DNA from: an archaeon
GTDB lineage: Archaea; Asgardarchaeota; Thorarchaeia; Thorarchaeales; Thorarchaeaceae
DNA: 64,000 nt
Reading direction: 5' to 3'
Assembly: GCA_024276825.1 (NCBI GenBank)
Contig: JAJRWI010000010.1
Span: forward strand, 62,001 to 126,000
In this document: in pieces, positions 53,813 through 63,756 of the stretch
How the letters are laid out: every line of letters starts with the position of its first letter
How positions within the stretch are numbered: the stretch's first letter is position 1
Program-made: the position numbers and the translations under genes
The notes under the pieces: model-generated
The model's database searches: none
What the model saw: the letters and a program-made list of their open reading frames with translations, nothing else
Told to the model about the DNA's origin: nothing

Positions 53813-55594
53813 ATGCTTAATAAAGAAAAATTGGGAAGTCTGTTTGGAAGAATAGGAATGGGAGATCAATCCTCATTATGGATTATGGGTAGTAATGAAG
53901 ACATCTGTGTCGGTGAAATATTTGCGATATACTCAAAGCGCGATAACCATGAGAGGGTGTTCTTTTACAGAGTATTGAAACTTCATAATTATCTACGAAG
54001 AGTAGATGATCTCTCGCAAGTTGCTGGCACGCTCATGGTCGAGGGTGATGCATATCTCTCGGGAATCGATAGAAACAAGTTGATTGAACTTGGCGGAAAG
54101 ATGTTGGGCTATGCTGAGCTGGTAGAGAATGAAAAGGGAGAGAGAATATGGAGATTCAAATCACCGAGAAGAATACCAGAACATCTGGCCTTCGTGTACC
54201 GTCCTGTTAAAGGAGAATCGGATGTTATCTATTGTGATATGCTTCATAGTCAGATTGGCGGAGAGATATATATTGGCGACTTTCAGATTGGTGAAGACAC
54301 CCTTGATGTACCTGTCAATATCGAGTCAAAGTTTTTACCTATGCATGTTGGAATATTCGGCTCGACTGGAGCTGGAAAGAGTAATCTCATGATGGTACTC
54401 ATCAAGTCAATGATTGACAATAACCTCAAAGTGATACGGGGCCAGTCGACCAGTAATCTTGTATCAGCATTTTGCATTGACCCCCATGACGAGTTTGCAA
54501 CAGGGGTCGATACATATGGTATTCATGACATCGTGAAGGAGATGGATGAAAACACAAGAAAAGAACTCTTTGGCGAGTTTTATTATTTGACATCTCATCT
54601 GAGTGCAACACCTCGCGAAATCAAGAGATATGCAAAAGAAATCCGAATTCTCTGGAAAGAGATAATTCCACAGGACCTGTACTCCATTATGTCATTCACT
54701 CCTCAAATGTCAGCATTCATTGAAGCAATGTATCATGCTCACGGAGAAGACTGGATTGAAGCAATCATCCAATTGGATGAAAATGATGATTCTGTTGATA
54801 GGTCTAATCTTGGAAGTATGAGGGCAGTCAAGAGAAGACTCAAATTTCTAGAGAACTCTTCAATCTTTGTTGATTCTGGTCAATCAATCTTGCCTGAGAT
54901 ATACTTTGCAATGGAAACTGGCAAGATATTGGTTGTGAACACTAGTCTGATGAGTGACCGCGAGCAGTTTCTCCTCACCACTATTGTAACAAGAACCATC
55001 TCCGATTTAAGACGGGCTGCTAAAAGCAGTGGTCTGATTAGGGATTTTGAAGCTCAATGTCGTGTTAGGCTACCAATATCATTCTACAACAAAATAGAGA
55101 GGAAGGCAAAGGCGTTCTATGGCAAGGGAGGAACAACAAATGAACACGAGGTCAGGGATCCTAGAGACTTGCCAATAGTCATGATCACTGTTGAAGAGGC
55201 ACCATCAATACTCAATCCGACATTGATGGAAGGACAGTCCGTGTTCAAGGACATATCCCGACAGGGAAGAAAGTTCAATATGGGACTCTTAGTGGTGAGC
55301 CAACAGGTCAGTGTTCTTGATAATGTGATACTCAGTCAGATGAACACTGAAATCAACCTAAGACTGGGGAATGAGAGAGAGATTCAGGCATGCATAGACA
55401 ATGCAAGCGTGAACATCTCAGGATTCGAGGACGAGTTTAGAGTCATGAACCGTGGTGAGGCCTTGCTCACAGCATCATATAGGGACATGCCAATTCCTGT
55501 CAGAATACCGCTGTTCGATGATGTCTTCAAGAGAAACCGATCAAACTACAAGAGAATGGCCTCCTCCAGAAAACGAGATAAGCATATCATTTGA
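53813..55594 (+). CDS. herA: DNA-translocating ATPase HerA
   Basis: 593 residues. Hexameric FtsK/VirB4-like motor. HAS barrel at the N-terminus (NEDICVGEIFAIYSKRDNHERVFFYRVL), Walker A GSTGAGKSN near residue 184, Walker B-type IVMITVEEAPSIL and Q-motif QGRKFNMGLLVVSQQ. RBS GGGAGG precedes. Nineteen bases after nurA and eleven before mre11. Confidence 0.94.
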   Translation: MLNKEKLGSLFGRIGMGDQSSLWIMGSNEDICVGEIFAIYSKRDNHERVFFYRVLKLHNYLRRVDDLSQVAGTLMVEGDAYLSGIDRNKLIELGGKMLGYAELVENEKGERIWRFKSPRRIPEHLAFVYRPVKGESDVIYCDMLHSQIGGEIYIGDFQIGEDTLDVPVNIESKFLPMHVGIFGSTGAGKSNLMMVLIKSMIDNNLKVIRGQSTSNLVSAFCIDPHDEFATGVDTYGIHDIVKEMDENTRKELFGEFYYLTSHLSATPREIKRYAKEIRILWKEIIPQDLYSIMSFTPQMSAFIEAMYHAHGEDWIEAIIQLDENDDSVDRSNLGSMRAVKRRLKFLENSSIFVDSGQSILPEIYFAMETGKILVVNTSLMSDREQFLLTTIVTRTISDLRRAAKSSGLIRDFEAQCRVRLPISFYNKIERKAKAFYGKGGTTNEHEVRDPRDLPIVMITVEEAPSILNPTLMEGQSVFKDISRQGRKFNMGLLVVSQQVSVLDNVILSQMNTEINLRLGNEREIQACIDNASVNISGFEDEFRVMNRGEALLTASYRDMPIPVRIPLFDDVFKRNRSNYKRMASSRKRDKHII

Positions 55595-55604
55595 GGTAGT
55601 GGTC

Positions 55605-56906
55605 ATGGTCAGAATCGCACACCTGTCAGACACACACCTTGGAACAAGAATTAGAGAGGGTGTGAAACAGCAGGTATGGGCAAAGGAGATGCAAATTCTC
55701 CTGTTGGAAAATGACTTCTACGAGCGGTTCATCGAGATCTTCGAGAGGATCAGGGCTCTTGACCCACCCGTTGATGTGGTGATTCATTCGGGAGACCTCT
55801 ATGACTCGCCCACCCCGCAGAACCCCTCACAGCCCCCTGTAAAGGCACAGGAGATTGCCACTGAAACGCTGAAGAGTTTCACAGAGGAAACAGGAATCCC
55901 AGTAATTATCATTGAAGGGAACCACGGACTATATAGACAGTTGAATGTTTCACTACTAGATGTCTTGAGAGTTTCAGTGCCGGAACTAAAGGTTGCAACA
56001 CAAGTGGACTTGAAGCAGGCAATTGTTAATGATGATCCTCTCAAGTTCGAGTTTGAAGACTTCGAGGTCTTTTGCTACCCATATATCAGCCCAGAGATTC
56101 TGGAGGCTGGAGACCTCAAGCAGAGATTTGATGAGTGGGCCACGACAAGACAAGCCCCAAGTAATGATATTCCTTCTATCGCAGTGGCTCATGGAATGCC
56201 ATTGGACAATACACTCTATCCTGTGATAGAGAATATCAATTATGACTACATTGCCCTTGGACATGATCATAGGCAGCAGAGATACAAGCGTAATGCATGG
56301 TATGCAGGGTCACCAGAGCGATGGAGGTTTGATGAGGTCAACCTGAAAAAGGGCTTCCTCGTAGTTGATATTGAAAGTGGGAAGGAACCATATATCACTC
56401 AAGAACTTATTGAGTTTCAAAGGCCCGTATACAATGAGAAAATTAAGATTGAATCAGATGACACGGTTGAATCACTGATTCAAAGAATTGAAGCCTGGCT
56501 CGATAAAAAGGGCATGAGGAGCAAGTGGGACCCAGAAACTGCCGCGCGGGTAAGAATCACCTTTGAGGGCGCATCATCAAGGATAATGGGACTGGATCTC
56601 AACGTTGCCCTTGAAACCCTGCGGTCCAATTTGCTAGGCAAAGAGTCAGAATATAATATTGTTCAATTCACATGGCCGCCTAGGAGCACTGCCATAGAGT
56701 TTTCACCATCCGCCTACGAAGAGATAACATCCGAGTATTTGATTGATGATCCCGAAGGGGACTTCAGGGAGTTTCTGGAGGCATGGAAGCCCGAGGGAGA
56801 GTATGATCCAGAAATTCTGATTAAGATCGCTGCAAGGGCCTTAGAGATTGCATCCCGGGCGAAGGGAGAGAGAATGACTGTCGAGGATTTGGAGGGTGAG
56901 AGATGA
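55605..56906 (+). CDS. mre11: DNA double-strand break repair nuclease Mre11
   Basis: 433 residues from ATG 55605 (GAGGTAG upstream); a long in-frame extension into herA is rejected. Calcineurin-like phosphoesterase motifs: RIAHLSDTHLG, VIHSGDLYD, IEGNHGLYR, AVAHGMP and LGHDHRQ, all metal ligands kept. Forms the nuclease with Rad50; its stop overlaps the rad50 ATG (ATGA). Confidence 0.96.
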   Translation: MVRIAHLSDTHLGTRIREGVKQQVWAKEMQILLLENDFYERFIEIFERIRALDPPVDVVIHSGDLYDSPTPQNPSQPPVKAQEIATETLKSFTEETGIPVIIIEGNHGLYRQLNVSLLDVLRVSVPELKVATQVDLKQAIVNDDPLKFEFEDFEVFCYPYISPEILEAGDLKQRFDEWATTRQAPSNDIPSIAVAHGMPLDNTLYPVIENINYDYIALGHDHRQQRYKRNAWYAGSPERWRFDEVNLKKGFLVVDIESGKEPYITQELIEFQRPVYNEKIKIESDDTVESLIQRIEAWLDKKGMRSKWDPETAARVRITFEGASSRIMGLDLNVALETLRSNLLGKESEYNIVQFTWPPRSTAIEFSPSAYEEITSEYLIDDPEGDFREFLEAWKPEGEYDPEILIKIAARALEIASRAKGERMTVEDLEGER

Positions 56907-58999
56907 AGATACTAAGAATCGAGGCGGACAATTTCAAACCATTCAAGCAAATTACAATTCCTGAAGACCCAGACATGGAGATTCCAGAGGGTCTGATCCT
57001 GATTCGAGGGCCTAACTCGACAGGCAAATCATCGCTCTTTGAAGCAATATTATGGTGCCTATGGGGTCCCGATGCGATACTGCCAACAAATGATGACCTG
57101 ATCAATTTCTCATCCACATTCTGCAAAGTCAGTGTTGTCTTTGAAATAGAGGGGACCAAGTACAAAGTTGAGAGAACTTACGACAGAGCAGATGGAATGA
57201 AGGTGTTCATGTTCTACAAGACAGATGAAGGGTGGCACCGACTGGCTCACAAAGCGAATGAGGTCAAGAGCAAAATGAAGGAGATATTAAACCTCGACTA
57301 TAAGCAGGCTCTTGAAACCGTTCTAGTAAGGCAGGGAGAAGTTTCAAAGATAGCAGATGCAAGACCTGCAGAACTGCGAAAGCTGCTTGGTGATGTGTAT
57401 AATCTTGAAATAATCAGAAACATGACGGCACAGCTCTCATATCTTGAGTCAGACCTGAGCGCCAGAATTGAGAGACTTCAGAACCAGTACGAGTCACCAG
57501 ACAGCATCAATCAGAACATTGAGGGTCTTAAAGAAGAAATCAAAGAGAGAAAGGCGGACCTCAAACAGATTAAGAATGAAATGACTGGCCTAAAAAAGAG
57601 GCTAAAGACTCTTCCAAAATTGGACGAGATTAGAGAACTGGAAGAGGCAATCGAGTTGATGGAGAGATTAAGATATGATCTGGAAAAGGCGAAGGAGGAC
57701 AGAGACACATATCTTGCCGAGGCAGGAGTTGCAGTTGCTAGTGAAGAAGTGATTGAGAGAAAGCTTGCAAGCCTCTCAAAAAGAAAGGAGAAGATTGAGA
57801 GAGAAAACGAGGAGATTCGCCAGAAGATAAGAGATATTGACCAAGAGATTGGTGGTATCAAAGGACAGAGGAAAGACCTTGAAACCAAAATACGAAATCT
57901 CCAGAATATCAACATTTCTGATGATGAGGGCAAAGCAGAGTGTCCAACCTGCTCTAAGCCCCTCACAATAGAGGAGAGAGATGCAATAATTGAAGACTAT
58001 AAAGGGATTATTATTGGTGGGAGAGAGAGAGAGAAACAACTGATCAAGAAACGTGATGATTACAGGAAAAAGATGATTCAGAATGACAAGGAAATCAAGA
58101 TAATAGAGGGTGCCATTCAGGCCCTGGGAAGAATTGCATCAAGACAAGCATCAGTTGACAAGATTGCCAAGGAGTTACAGAGTGCAAAAGACCGCCTTGA
58201 TCGAGTACTTGGTTCTCTAAAAGCGAAGAGCAGGGAAGATCTCTTGGCCAAATATCAGGTGCAAAGTATTCGTGAGATTGAGAAAGAGATTGCAAGTATT
58301 AATGCAACCTTATCAACACAAAGTCAGCGTTTGCAGGACATTCAAGAGGAAATTGACAGTAGGCGTGCAAAGATTGATGAACTTGAGAAAAGGATTGCAA
58401 AAATGATTGCATTGAAGGCTGAAAAGGATGAATTAACAAAACTTCTCAAGCACACCAATTATTTGCGATTGAAGCTTGTGAGCGGATTCATTGCTGATTA
58501 TGTTGTTCAAAAGAGGCTTATCGGAATTATTCGTGGTGCCACAAACGAGTATGTCAAGGCATTTACCAATGGGCAATACTCATCTATTGATCTTATTGCA
58601 AAGGGTTCTGGAAAAAGCATGGGACTTGTATTGCAGGTGCGGGACAAGCGCGATTCAGCAACCAAGAGGTCATCCCAGTTGAGCTTTGGTGATAGAACTG
58701 CCATCAGTCTTGCCCTACGTCTCGGAATAAGCAGGACAATGAGCAGCATTCGACCTCTGAAAGACAGTCCTGCTGTGTCGCCAAAGGTGAGGTGTGTCCT
58801 ACTTGACGAACCGCTTGCGGGCCTTGACCGCGATCGCAGAAAATCAGTTGTTCAGAACCTCATGAATGATGTTGCCTTTAGGCAAATCTATCTTATCACT
58901 CACACTGATGTTCAGGACTGGCAGGGGGTGTCGGTAATTGACATTCATAAGAGTGGAAACTTTAGCACTGTGACGTTGAGAACAAATGGACCCGAATAA
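56903..58999 (+). CDS. rad50: SMC-like ATPase Rad50
   Basis: 698 residues, shorter than most archaeal Rad50 (~850-900), so the coiled coil is short. Walker A GPNSTGKSS at 36-44, zinc hook CPTC near residue 347 between two long coiled coils, and Walker B VLLDEPLAGLDRD near 631. The ABC signature is LSFGDRTAISLALRLG, not the usual LSGGE, which is unusual. Coupled with mre11. Confidence 0.92.
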   Translation: MKILRIEADNFKPFKQITIPEDPDMEIPEGLILIRGPNSTGKSSLFEAILWCLWGPDAILPTNDDLINFSSTFCKVSVVFEIEGTKYKVERTYDRADGMKVFMFYKTDEGWHRLAHKANEVKSKMKEILNLDYKQALETVLVRQGEVSKIADARPAELRKLLGDVYNLEIIRNMTAQLSYLESDLSARIERLQNQYESPDSINQNIEGLKEEIKERKADLKQIKNEMTGLKKRLKTLPKLDEIRELEEAIELMERLRYDLEKAKEDRDTYLAEAGVAVASEEVIERKLASLSKRKEKIERENEEIRQKIRDIDQEIGGIKGQRKDLETKIRNLQNINISDDEGKAECPTCSKPLTIEERDAIIEDYKGIIIGGREREKQLIKKRDDYRKKMIQNDKEIKIIEGAIQALGRIASRQASVDKIAKELQSAKDRLDRVLGSLKAKSREDLLAKYQVQSIREIEKEIASINATLSTQSQRLQDIQEEIDSRRAKIDELEKRIAKMIALKAEKDELTKLLKHTNYLRLKLVSGFIADYVVQKRLIGIIRGATNEYVKAFTNGQYSSIDLIAKGSGKSMGLVLQVRDKRDSATKRSSQLSFGDRTAISLALRLGISRTMSSIRPLKDSPAVSPKVRCVLLDEPLAGLDRDRRKSVVQNLMNDVAFRQIYLITHTDVQDWQGVSVIDIHKSGNFSTVTLRTNGPE

Positions 59000-59042
59000 A
59001 AAACTTCAGTCAGGACTAGAAACATAATACTAATGAGTGTGA

Positions 59043-60593
59043 GTGATTTGCCCTTCATCTATGACTGTTAGGGACTTGATGAACAAGGCAAAGATCATTC
59101 TTGTTGAGAACATTGTGTTCATCATCGTCCTCATCATTGGTCTGATTGTTTGGAACTATGTATGGAACTTGGCTGTTGTGGATTATCTTGATTCAGGCTT
59201 TTGGAATTCAAGGCATGTCTGGTTGGGTCCGGGTGTGGATCCCGGGCAGTTCACATTATTTGGGCTCACGATCGAGTATCAGTTCGAGGGATATTCGGAC
59301 TATAGCTTCTTCTATGTTCACTGGGGCTACAACATTCTTTACGGAGTGCTACCATACACACCTGAGTTTGGATATCTGTCCATGGATGGTATTGTGAATC
59401 AGAATGGGGTTTACTTATTCCCACCATTGACCGCCCTGTTATATGGCCTTGGAATATTGATATCCCCTGACAACACTGGTATTGGCCTTTTGTTTACGGT
59501 CTTTGGATATTTGACAGTGTTTCCGGTCTATGGAATTGCAAGGCATCTTTCTAACAACAGGCGGTATGGGGAGGCTGCAGCCTTGACATACATATTAAAT
59601 CCGATGATGTTGTACTATATTGCGTTCCTGTGGATGAACCCCGCCCCATTCATATTCTTCATTTTCAGTGGCATTTACATGTTAATGAGAGGTAGAAGGC
59701 ATACAGGCACTTTGCTAATCGTGATTGCCGCATTATTCAAACAAATGGCATGGTTCGTAGGTCTCCCGCTGATCGTCTATCTGTTGCTCAAGCCAAGAGA
59801 TAGCTCTGAGAGGAATACAAAAGAGAAGGGCTTGCTGATTAGACTTCTTGGATACTTTGACTTCAAAGGGTTCTTTGGAAGTGTCATACTAGTGGTCCTA
59901 TTTGTCGCTGCGATTGCATTGCCATTCTTCCTCTTTCAACCTCACATGATACAGTTCATGTCCCTTGCTGCTGGAGGCTTTGCTCTTGAATCACCCACAG
60001 AACCACCAGGCTACGCCAGTCCCATGCGTCTTCAAATCCTGCCTGTGGTGGCAGGATTGCCGGATCTTGCAATATTGCTGGACTATCTCGTGTTCTACAG
60101 TGTTCTATTATGGTTTGGTGTGACCCTCATTGTTGGACTCTACGCGATAATTCCAAAACACGAGAACCGAATGTATTTCAGACGGTTCATGCTGATAGTC
60201 TTGGTGCTGTTGCTCTGGGTGCATATCACAGGTCCTCGGGGAGTTTACAAGTATTACTTCACCCTGTTTGCGCCGTTCTTTTCAATTCTCGCGACACCCG
60301 CCATAATTCGCAGCAGTAATGAAACATTGAGATTATCGCCCATAGCGTTCGTGACTCCATTTTTCTTCAGTGCGATGATAATGGTTCCGCCAAGACTTGT
60401 CTATCTTGCGAACGTAATTTTCATCCTCATAATCTATGTATTGATAGCAACTGTCAAGAAACCCAAATCGGAAGGGAGAGAGATAGAAATGGATGCTAGT
60501 ACGGCGGATGACTTGAGAGTTCTGAATAGGATTAGAACAAGATTCTTCACTTTGATGACACGACCGAGTCTAAGTAAAGGGAGAGGAAAGTGA
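59043..60593 (+). CDS. Multipass membrane protein, GT-C glycosyltransferase-like (paralogue 1)
   Basis: 516 residues, roughly 11-13 membrane segments. The loop after the first segment carries YSFFYVHWGYNILYGVLPYTPEFGY and the later YGIARHLSN, NPMMLYYIAFLWMNPAPF and HITGPRGVYKYYFTLF, all shared with the next gene. Likely a polyprenyl-phosphate-sugar transferase or related GT-C; no acidic DxD is clear. First of a tandem pair after rad50. Confidence 0.7.
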   Translation: MICPSSMTVRDLMNKAKIILVENIVFIIVLIIGLIVWNYVWNLAVVDYLDSGFWNSRHVWLGPGVDPGQFTLFGLTIEYQFEGYSDYSFFYVHWGYNILYGVLPYTPEFGYLSMDGIVNQNGVYLFPPLTALLYGLGILISPDNTGIGLLFTVFGYLTVFPVYGIARHLSNNRRYGEAAALTYILNPMMLYYIAFLWMNPAPFIFFIFSGIYMLMRGRRHTGTLLIVIAALFKQMAWFVGLPLIVYLLLKPRDSSERNTKEKGLLIRLLGYFDFKGFFGSVILVVLFVAAIALPFFLFQPHMIQFMSLAAGGFALESPTEPPGYASPMRLQILPVVAGLPDLAILLDYLVFYSVLLWFGVTLIVGLYAIIPKHENRMYFRRFMLIVLVLLLWVHITGPRGVYKYYFTLFAPFFSILATPAIIRSSNETLRLSPIAFVTPFFFSAMIMVPPRLVYLANVIFILIIYVLIATVKKPKSEGREIEMDASTADDLRVLNRIRTRFFTLMTRPSLSKGRGK

Positions 60594-60599
60594 GCCTGA

Positions 60600-62072
60600 G
60601 TGTCCAATTGGTCGCTTATTTGCAAGAGGACCATTTCTGAAACATTGCGTAAACATGTATATTTCTTGATAGTCCTAGTCTTTGCATCTATCGTATGGAG
60701 CATAGTGTTTCATATTGCAGCCATCGAGTTCATGATGGGGATCAGGCCATTCAGAGCATCATGGACAGGGGTTGGTCAGTTCAATCTCTTTGGATATACA
60801 ATAGATTACTATTTTGAAGGTTGGGCAGACCATGATTATTATTATGTGACATGGGGTCAACAGTTTCTGCAGGGATATGTACCGTATACGACAGGATTTG
60901 ACCACTCTGTAATCAATGGTACAGAGTACTTTACACCATACTTCTTTCCACCCCTGTTTGTGTATTTATGCGCCGTTGGTGAGTTAATATCACCAGTGGG
61001 AATTGGACTGCTAATCACAGTATTTGGATTTCTCACTGCATTTCCAATTTATGGAATAGCAAGCATACTATCAAAACGTAGAGATATTGGGGCAATATCG
61101 GCTGCAACATACCTCTTCAATCCACTGGTCCTCTATCATACCGTGTTTCAATGGCTCAACCCAGCCCCATTTGTATTCTTCATATTCCTTGCATTTTATC
61201 TAATATTTAGAGGGAATAGGCTATCAGGAGCCTTAGTAATGGTCACTGCAGCACTCTTTAAGCAGACAGCGCTATTCATGGCCTTCCCACTTATTGCGAT
61301 TCTAATTAGGGTGAATCTGAAAGAGAGAGAAATTGAACCAGAAACAGTGAGTGAGAAAGATGAAAGGCCTGCAAGTGATAGGATTGACCTCTGGGGATTT
61401 GCAAAGACAAGTCTAGCAGTGATCATCTATGCACTTGCAATCTCAAGCCCATATCTTATCAATCTTGGAAAATACATATCTTCAATCTTTATGCGAATCG
61501 GCGTTGTTGACATTCAAGACTTTACAACAACTCCACCAATCTACAGACCGATTACATTCGCAGTTCCTTTTATTGCATTGGGCTTTCCTGAATGGCTAAC
61601 AAGAACTCTTAATTTCCTCACAGTATCATCCATTGGACTGATTGGGGGTATTCTTCTACTTTTTATCTTAATGTTGTTTGAGATCAAAGATGACAGAAAC
61701 ATCAATGGCTACTGGAGAAAGATGCTGTTTCTGACATTGCTGATGATGCTCTGGTTTCACCTCTGGTCCCCAAGGGGAATTTACAAGTACTATTGCATTT
61801 TGCTAATCCCCTTCTTTTCAATTTTGTCGACATCTAGAATGTGTCAAAAAGAGTGGTTAGACATCAGATTCTCAATAATTATGGTGATTTCACCGATTGT
61901 CTTTGGACTAATGATTCTGGTCCCAGACAGAAATATCTACTTATTGTATGTCTTGATGATATTCCTATTCTATGTGGCTCATACAGGATTGGGAATGATA
62001 TATGGCCGCATAACTTGTAGGTTCAGGTTCCCTAATCTTAGGAGAAGAGTCACTCAGCAGTCAGTTCCTTGA
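60600..62072 (+). CDS. Multipass membrane protein, GT-C-like (paralogue 2)
   Basis: 490 residues, GTG start. Same plan and shared blocks as paralogue 1 (YYYVTWGQQFLQGYVPYTTGFDH, YGIASILSKRR, NPLVLYHTVFQWLNPAPF, LWSPRGIYKYYCILL). So a tandem duplication, six bases apart; sequence identity looks moderate, the copies are old. Its 3' end overlaps the facing gene by 23 bases. Confidence 0.7.
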   Translation: MSNWSLICKRTISETLRKHVYFLIVLVFASIVWSIVFHIAAIEFMMGIRPFRASWTGVGQFNLFGYTIDYYFEGWADHDYYYVTWGQQFLQGYVPYTTGFDHSVINGTEYFTPYFFPPLFVYLCAVGELISPVGIGLLITVFGFLTAFPIYGIASILSKRRDIGAISAATYLFNPLVLYHTVFQWLNPAPFVFFIFLAFYLIFRGNRLSGALVMVTAALFKQTALFMAFPLIAILIRVNLKEREIEPETVSEKDERPASDRIDLWGFAKTSLAVIIYALAISSPYLINLGKYISSIFMRIGVVDIQDFTTTPPIYRPITFAVPFIALGFPEWLTRTLNFLTVSSIGLIGGILLLFILMLFEIKDDRNINGYWRKMLFLTLLMMLWFHLWSPRGIYKYYCILLIPFFSILSTSRMCQKEWLDIRFSIIMVISPIVFGLMILVPDRNIYLLYVLMIFLFYVAHTGLGMIYGRITCRFRFPNLRRRVTQQSVP

Positions 62073-63216
62073 GCTCTTTCTCTTTCTTGGCAATCTTTTT
62101 CTTTAGGCTCTCAATCCTCTTGTCCAGCTTCTTGGCCTGTTCCATATAGTTGTCCTTACTAATGGCCCCAGAGGCATGACGCTCTTCAATATGATCACGT
62201 AATTGTTGAACTGATTTTATCTCCTTCTTCAATGCCTTGATATCTTGCTTGATCTGTTCAATTCTGTTTTCGTCCTCTGTCCTGAATTGCTTTGCAGGAA
62301 TAATGACACCAAGCTGCTTTGTCGTGCTCTCGGCGAAGTCTTGAAATTGGTTTCTTAACGCTTCAATATTTAACTCGACTTTGGAGACCTTTTCATCAAG
62401 TTTTTCGACCATCTTTTGCAGGTCAAATATTGTATTTATAAGTCTGCGAAGTGTTAGCTCCATCTCTTTGGACACAGCACTTTCAGCAGGGGCCCTCACC
62501 TGTGTCTGCTCACGCTCTGCAACTTTGCTGGGCTTCACTGAGATTGCTAGCCCGCTGAGCCACTTGAATGCACTGACTGCAAAAGTCTTGTTTCCAGGGT
62601 GCTTAATCCCACCACCCTTTCTGAAGATCTCATAGCTACCCGAACAGATGACCCTTCCATCACCATATTCAGCTGCTGCAATCACAGGTGCAGCTGGAGG
62701 ATCAGATGTATCGGAGGTCTTAACGAGGACTGTTGCCTTTCCAGTCACTGATAGAGAGCATCCCGATGGATAGAGTATGTCATTAACATCTTCAGTAGCA
62801 GGATGAGCAGCAATGTCAGACAGGATTGGCATTGTGGGAAGTCCAGCATTGTTCCTGTCGTCCTTGACAGCAGTGTTGTCAAAAGTGATATCAAATGCCT
62901 CAGAGAGTTTGCTCAGATTGTTCATCAAACCACGGTCGCCGCCAGAGAGAGCGAGTAGGAAGAGACCACCACCATTAGCAACAAACTTTTTCAACGCTTC
63001 AATCTCTGGAGCTCTGAGCTTTGAGCTGTTCGGACATCCAAAAACAATTACATTGGCCTCACCAATCTTCTTTGGAAGAATCATATATTCGGTATAGGAC
63101 TCAACTGCGAAGTTATTGTCCTTCAACAATTGAGCAAGATCCGAATATGTAGTGTCGATGCGTCCGCGCTCGTTCTGGGTCCTATCAAAGAAGATCGTTT
63201 TTCTTTCACTGCTCAA
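62050..63216 (-). CDS. IFT52/GATase-like domain protein with coiled coil, unknown
   Basis: 388 residues. Residues ~1-215 match the extracellular domain of the PHP protein at 34989: (E)IEALKKFVANGGGLFLLALSGG, LSEAFDITFDN, GCSLSV, GDGRVICSGSYEIF and FKWLSG align block for block. It is of the GIFT/GATase-like type found in IFT52. Then ~135 residues of coiled coil (MVEKLDEKVSKVELNIEALRN, IKQDIKALKKEIKSVQQ, KLDKRIESLKKKIAKKEKELKE). No signal peptide here, so this copy is cytoplasmic. Confidence 0.75.
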   Translation of the reverse strand: MSSERKTIFFDRTQNERGRIDTTYSDLAQLLKDNNFAVESYTEYMILPKKIGEANVIVFGCPNSSKLRAPEIEALKKFVANGGGLFLLALSGGDRGLMNNLSKLSEAFDITFDNTAVKDDRNNAGLPTMPILSDIAAHPATEDVNDILYPSGCSLSVTGKATVLVKTSDTSDPPAAPVIAAAEYGDGRVICSGSYEIFRKGGGIKHPGNKTFAVSAFKWLSGLAISVKPSKVAEREQTQVRAPAESAVSKEMELTLRRLINTIFDLQKMVEKLDEKVSKVELNIEALRNQFQDFAESTTKQLGVIIPAKQFRTEDENRIEQIKQDIKALKKEIKSVQQLRDHIEERHASGAISKDNYMEQAKKLDKRIESLKKKIAKKEKELKELTAE

Positions 63217-63327
63217 TGCATTTCACCACATTTACCAATACATGTTAGCATGCGCTTAGACTAATGTAATTTTTGCATGCGATTCAATTCGAATATTTTA
63301 TCAAATTGTCAAGCTGAATATAATGTC

Positions 63328-63756
63328 ATGAGTAATTCAGAGAACTGCATATTCTGTAAGATAGTCAAGGGTGAGATTCCTGCATCGGTCATTTTTGAAG
63401 ATGATCAATGCATGGCATTCATGGACATATTTCCAGTCAGTAAGGGACACTGTCTATTAATTCCAAAAGAACACTATGTCAACATGATGGATGTAGACCT
63501 AGATGTTCTAGCTCACCTTAGTAAGAAACTGGCTGAACTGACTCGCAAGGTGCACAAAGTCTTGAGGCCTGATGGAATCCTCAACTCGGTGGCAAATGGA
63601 AAGGGTGCAGGACAAGAAGTCCCACACCTGCATTTTCATATTATTCCGAGAAATGTTGGAGACCCATTTGGGTTCAGGTTCCCGCCAGACTATCGTGAGT
63701 CGATGGCCCCAAGAGAGGAACTCGACTCGTTGGCGGAAAAGTTTAGGAGTGCTTAA
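63328..63756 (+). CDS. HIT-family nucleotide hydrolase/transferase
   Basis: 142 residues from ATG 63328. CIFCKIVKGEIPAS at the start (zinc-type Cys pair) and the HIT motif HLHFHIIPR near the C-terminus. Hydrolyses AMP-type phosphoramidates. Its stop overlaps that of the facing PPC gene by four bases. Confidence 0.95.
   Translation: MSNSENCIFCKIVKGEIPASVIFEDDQCMAFMDIFPVSKGHCLLIPKEHYVNMMDVDLDVLAHLSKKLAELTRKVHKVLRPDGILNSVANGKGAGQEVPHLHFHIIPRNVGDPFGFRFPPDYRESMAPREELDSLAEKFRSA

Noticed and set aside
55452..55604. N-terminal extension of Mre11 overlapping herA
   Set aside because: It is the out-of-frame shadow of herA; ATG 55605 has an RBS and the family start.
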